This document shows, piece by piece, positions 6,886-9,489 of a DNA stretch of 9,489 nt; the stretch's first letter is position 1; each line of letters opens with the position of its first letter. The notes beneath the pieces were generated by a model. That model was not told the DNA's origin. It made no database searches and saw nothing but the letters and a program-made list of their open reading frames with translations. A program made the translations under genes and the position numbers. Source of the DNA: Cyclobacteriaceae bacterium (GTDB lineage: Bacteria; Bacteroidota; Bacteroidia; Cytophagales; Cyclobacteriaceae); the NCBI GenBank assembly GCA_026994125.1, contig JALWRJ010000022.1, positions 1 to 9,489 on the forward strand, read 5' to 3'.

Positions 6886-7824
6886 TTATTGTATATCAAT
6901 TAATTCTACATCAAATACCAACACAGAATAAGGAGGTATTTTAGGGCCGGCACCTCTGGCTCCATACCCCAACCTGGAAGGAATGATTAGTGTGGCTTTA
7001 CCACCTTTTGATAACAAGGCAATTCCTTTATCCCATCCTTTAATTACTTCGCCCAGATCTATTTTAAAACTAAAAGGTTGCGAGTAGTCCCGGCCTTCGC
7101 TGTACACATTGCCGGCACGGGCATCTTCTTCAATACTCGAATCGAACATAGTACCATCTAATAACTTACCGGTGTAGTTTACAAATACTTTTTGCCCCAA
7201 TGAAGGCTTAGGGCCATTACCTTGTTTTGTTATTACATAGTACAGCCCATCTTCGGTTTTTTGAGCCTCAATACCGTTGTCTTTCAGGTAGCTTTGTATA
7301 GCTTCTTCTTCTTCCTGCTCTTTGGCTTTGGCTTCTTCCCTGGCCTTAGCTTGCTGTTTTTCTATTTCGGCAGCTCTAAAAGCTCTAAACTCTTCCATGG
7401 TCATTACATCCTGCACACCCATTAAAACCGTAATTTTTCCCTGGCTGTCAAGGGTATCGGGCAGCGGCCTCCTAAACGATTCTCTGAAAATTACTTCGGC
7501 AGGAATCTGTAGTTCCAGGCTATCGCCTTTGGTGCACAATTTAAAGGATTCTTCCAGGCTGCCATTATCTTTAAACAATGAATCAACATAGTTTAAAGGC
7601 AGAGGGCTGCCCTGTTCGGTGCTCGAAAACATTACGTTACCCTTGGGGTCGAGGTAAGTTACGTGCATAAGTAAAAAATCGCCATCCTTGGGTTTTTCGC
7701 CATTGGCATCAACTATTTTACGGTAGGTTAGCCCGGTGGGCGAAGTGGTAAAATCCTGCTGACCACAAGCGGTTAAAACGATAGCCGTTAGGCTTGCTAA
7801 AAAACTGTATCTTACTTTATTCAT
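6886..7824 (-). CDS. FKBP-type peptidyl-prolyl isomerase lipoprotein with two FKBP-like domains
   Basis: A 312-residue predicted lipoprotein. The signal peptide ends in V-L-T-A-C, giving lipidated C20. Residues about 30-140 form an N-terminal FKBP-like domain that lacks most active-site residues: the usual F-D is F-S at 66-67, and the Trp and second Tyr are absent. A highly charged helix, probably a coiled coil, follows at about 143-180 (rich in E, K, A and Q). The C-terminal domain (about 190-312) is canonical, with Y217, F227-D228, V260-I261, W264, Y287 and F304 at the catalytic positions. It carries about 13 extra residues between FDSS (227-230) and PFSF (250-253), where FKBP12 has a short loop. 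The layout recalls periplasmic FkpA/Mip-like isomerases, in which an N-terminal part dimerises and the C-terminal part is catalytic. The ATG overlaps the end of the nrnA-like gene by 8 bases (ATGAATAA), implying coupled translation. Confidence 0.93.
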   Translation of the reverse strand: MNKVRYSFLASLTAIVLTACGQQDFTTSPTGLTYRKIVDANGEKPKDGDFLLMHVTYLDPKGNVMFSSTEQGSPLPLNYVDSLFKDNGSLEESFKLCTKGDSLELQIPAEVIFRESFRRPLPDTLDSQGKITVLMGVQDVMTMEEFRAFRAAEIEKQQAKAREEAKAKEQEEEEAIQSYLKDNGIEAQKTEDGLYYVITKQGNGPKPSLGQKVFVNYTGKLLDGTMFDSSIEEDARAGNVYSEGRDYSQPFSFKIDLGEVIKGWDKGIALLSKGGKATLIIPSRLGYGARGAGPKIPPYSVLVFDVELIDIQ

Positions 7825-8836
7825 CTTTTTTTGTTAATGCTGTTTTATAATTTGGTAATAATTTTTCAAATTTATCTATTACAGCCTCCAGGCTAAGCTC
7901 TTTCGATACGCCTCCGGCTGCATTGGTATGTCCTCCACCGTCAAAGTTAGTGCGTGCAAACTCATTTACCGAAAAATTTCCTACCGACCGGAACGACATT
8001 TTAATCATTTGGTCTTTTTCGGTAAATAATGCAGCCATTACAATGCCTTTAATAGACAAGGCATAGTTTACCAGACCTTCGGTATCGCCTTTTTGTGCAT
8101 GGAAACTAGCCAAATCCTTTGCCGATAAGTAAATGTAAGCCACATTGTATTCGGTAAGCACATGTAAACGCTGGCTTAATGCAAAGCCTAGCAGTTTAAT
8201 ACGGTTTACGGTGTTGGTGTCGTAAATTAGCTTTGATACCTTAGCCACATCCACTCCAATGCCCATCAGGCTGGCAACTATTTGGTGAATATGTTGGGTA
8301 GTATTAGGATGCCTAAACCCTCCGGTATCGGTCATAATACCAGCATACAAGCATTCACCTGCTTCTTTATCCAACAGTTTTTCCCAGCCAAGCTCTACCA
8401 GCAGGTCATATACCAATTCGCAGGTAGCTCCTGCTTCAATACTCCATTGCATGGCTTGCGCATAGTTTTCGGGTTCGCGGTGGTGGTCAATAATCGCTTT
8501 TACTGCCTTCGATTTTTTAATTTCTTCTCCTACATCTCCCCCCCGCTTTAAGGCCGAGTAATCCATGCTAAACACTACATCGGCTTGGGCCAAGGCACTT
8601 CTTGCCGCTTCGGGGTTTTTATCGTAAAGCAATACCTGTTCCCAACCTTGCATCCATTTTAAAAAGTCAGGAAACGAATTTGGTGAAACAATAACTACCT
8701 CGTGCCCTTTTTTACGAAGTACACGTGCAAAACCCAAAGCCGAACCAAGTGCATCGGCATCGGGGTTTAGGTGAATGGTAAGCACAAGTTTTTTGGGCTC
8801 CGCTAAAAGTTCCTTAAATGGAATATGATTGTGCAT
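7817..8836 (-). CDS. nrnA: DHH/DHHA1 phosphoesterase, NrnA-like (nanoRNase / pAp phosphatase)
   Basis: NrnA-type enzymes degrade very short RNAs to mononucleotides and often also dephosphorylate 3'-phosphoadenosine 5'-phosphate (pAp), using manganese, in the cytoplasm. The 339-residue length is close to the roughly 310-340 typical of the family. DHH motifs appear in order: H-L-N-P-D-A-D-A-L-G-S at 22-32 (H22, D26 and D28 as metal ligands), D92 in SMDYS, DHH at 117-119, and TDTGGF at 169-174. The DHHA1 substrate-binding motif GGGHTNAAGG is at 300-309. RecJ and GdpP are larger and carry extra domains, so NrnA is the best call, though c-di-NMP-derived pNpN hydrolysis is also possible. It is the first gene of the operon and divergent from ndk. 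A candidate promoter lies at 8875-8905. A run of seven G on the coding strand (8538-8544) lies inside the gene. Confidence 0.93.
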   Translation of the reverse strand: MHNHIPFKELLAEPKKLVLTIHLNPDADALGSALGFARVLRKKGHEVVIVSPNSFPDFLKWMQGWEQVLLYDKNPEAARSALAQADVVFSMDYSALKRGGDVGEEIKKSKAVKAIIDHHREPENYAQAMQWSIEAGATCELVYDLLVELGWEKLLDKEAGECLYAGIMTDTGGFRHPNTTQHIHQIVASLMGIGVDVAKVSKLIYDTNTVNRIKLLGFALSQRLHVLTEYNVAYIYLSAKDLASFHAQKGDTEGLVNYALSIKGIVMAALFTEKDQMIKMSFRSVGNFSVNEFARTNFDGGGHTNAAGGVSKELSLEAVIDKFEKLLPNYKTALTKKDE

Positions 8837-8874
8837 ATAAAAGGCGAGTTAACATACCCGCTGTTGGTAGCCTG

Positions 8875-8905
8875 CAAAGTTTACAAGTTTTAAACAGAAA
8901 CCAAA
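8875..8905 (-). promoter_or_regulatory. Candidate promoter of the five-gene nrnA-udk operon
   Basis: On the minus strand TTTG (8905-8902) is followed after 19 bases by AAACTTTG (8882-8875), which matches the Bacteroidota consensus TTTG-N19/20-TAnnTTTG except for A in place of the first T. Transcription would start near 8870, leaving a leader of about 34 bases before the nrnA ATG. No other promoter match is seen in this gap on this strand, and no gene inside the operon has room for one. Confidence 0.4.
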
Positions 8906-8925
8906 GCGAAAGAAATACACATCTT

Positions 8926-8944
8926 AACAAATTAGAAATTTGTT
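8926..8944. repeat. Perfect 8-bp inverted repeat between nrnA and ndk
   Basis: AACAAATT and AATTTGTT flank the three bases AGA, a 19-base dyad in the divergent 240-base gap. It lies upstream of both predicted start sites, so it should not be transcribed from either and would act, if at all, as a DNA-level operator. A second 8-bp pair (AAGCGAAA 8904-8911, TTTCGCTT 8943-8950) and a third, imperfect pair (TAGCCTGCAAAG 8868-8879 against CTTTGCAGGGTA 8986-8997, 11 of 12) surround it. Function is inference only. Confidence 0.4.
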
Positions 8945-9045
8945 TCGCTTAAAATAATAGGTTTCCAAGAAAAAAAGTAATAATGCTTTGCAGGGTAAAC
9001 AACCATAAGTTTTACAATTACGATGGCCATACCAATTTAATCCTC

Positions 9046-9053
9046 TAATTTTG
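9046..9053 (+). promoter_or_regulatory. Candidate -7 promoter element of ndk
   Basis: TAATTTTG at 9046-9053 matches the Bacteroidota TAnnTTTG element exactly and lies 23 bases before the ndk ATG, so a transcript would have a leader of about 18 bases. The matching -33 TTG is not convincing: about 19-20 bases upstream the sequence reads GATGG. The remaining part of the gap, 8837-9045, holds no ORF of note. Confidence 0.4.
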
Positions 9054-9076
9054 CGGTAAATTTTAACATACTAATA

Positions 9077-9489
9077 ATGGCAACAAACAAAACTTTTACC
9101 ATGATTAAACCCGATGCAGTAGCGGGTGGGCACATAGGTGCAATTACAAAAATGATTGAAGAAGCCGGCTTTAGCATTAAAGCCATGAAATTAACCAAAC
9201 TTTCGGGCGAGCGTGCCGGGCAGTTTTATGCGGTGCATAAAGAGCGCCCTTTTTACAACGACTTATGCGCTTATATGTCGTCTGGCCCTATTGTGCCCAT
9301 GATTTTAGAAAAAGAAAATGCGGTAGAAGATTTTAGAACTTTAATAGGAGCCACCAATCCGCAAGAAGCAGCCGAAGGCACCATCCGTAATTTATTTGCT
9401 ACCTCTATTGAGGCCAACGCCATCCATGGTTCCGATTCTGATGAAAACGCCAGCATAGAAGGAAATTTCTTTTTTGCTGATATCGAAAA
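9077..9489 (+). CDS. ndk: Nucleoside diphosphate kinase (3' end cut by window)
   Basis: Ndk transfers the gamma phosphate of ATP to nucleoside diphosphates through a phosphohistidine intermediate, balancing the NTP and dNTP pools. From the ATG at 9077 the frame is open to the window end, giving 137 complete residues without a stop; the family is usually about 139-150 residues, so only a few are missing. Diagnostic features are [10 protein letters not shown] at 6-15, H54-K55, the R57-PFY loop, R87 and R104 for phosphate binding, and the active-site motif [12 protein letters not shown] (114-125) with catalytic H117. The start codon is supported by the standard short N terminus before the MIKPD strand. 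It is divergent from nrnA, and both products act in nucleotide turnover, which may explain the shared promoter region. Confidence 0.96.
   Translation, partial: MATNKTFTMIKPDAVAGGHIGAITKMIEEAGFSIKAMKLTKLSGERAGQFYAVHKERPFYNDLCAYMSSGPIVPMILEKENAVEDFRTLIGATNPQEAAEGTIRNLFATSIEANAIHGSDSDENASIEGNFFFADIE

Noticed and set aside
7222..7425. Plus-strand ORF rich in F and L, looking like a membrane protein
   Set aside because: It is the complement of the charged E/K-rich helix region of the two-domain FKBP gene; antisense of such codons yields F and L runs.
7817..7832. A-AAA-AAA slippery run just before the nrnA stop and the FKBP start
   Set aside because: A -1 frameshift would not enter the FKBP frame, which lies at +1, and the FKBP product needs a free lipoprotein signal peptide. 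Simple overlap coupling explains the arrangement.
9271..9456. Minus-strand ORF opposite ndk
   Set aside because: It lies wholly within the ndk coding region, which has clear catalytic motifs, and it has no recognisable features of its own.

Overview
The window looks like ordinary core chromosome of a Bacteroidota bacterium. The signs are a single fused SecD-SecF protein of 995 residues, lipoproteins of the FKBP prolyl-isomerase family, almost no Shine-Dalgarno sequences before the start codons, promoter-like elements of the Bacteroidota type (TTG/TTTG, about 19-20 bases, TAnnTTTG), and a moderately AT-rich composition with AT-rich gaps. The genus cannot be read from the sequence.

Layout. At the left edge, on the plus strand, is the last 29 codons of an unidentified gene (1-90), followed by a 179-residue protein of unknown function with a possible DUF2617 resemblance (124-663). 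Everything from 707 to 8836 is on the minus strand. It falls into three blocks: a secreted DUF1684 protein (707-1339); secDF (1526-4513) with a small single-pass membrane protein upstream (4630-5001), closed by a strong intrinsic terminator at 1471-1504; and a tightly packed five-gene operon (8836 down to 5165) reading nrnA-like DHH phosphoesterase, two-domain FKBP lipoprotein, one-domain FKBP lipoprotein, rdgB/HAM1-type NTP pyrophosphatase, uridine kinase. At the right edge, divergent from that operon, is ndk, cut off by the window end.

How the genes fit together. The operon and ndk combine nucleotide handling (breakdown of short oligonucleotides or pAp, removal of deaminated purine NTPs, pyrimidine salvage, NDP phosphorylation) with two FKBP-type isomerases predicted to be anchored outside the inner membrane. 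SecDF also works outside the inner membrane, drawing exported proteins across with the proton gradient. The five operon genes overlap or abut by -8, +1, -1 and -7 bases, which suggests one transcript and translational coupling.

Novelty. I found no mobile element, CRISPR array, tRNA, rRNA, toxin-antitoxin pair or recognisable defence system, and no convincing undescribed system. The most useful leads are modest: the unrecognised membrane protein before secDF, the degenerate domain and loop insertion in the larger FKBP protein, the nested inverted repeats in the 240-base gap between nrnA and ndk, and the unidentified plus-strand pair at the left edge.
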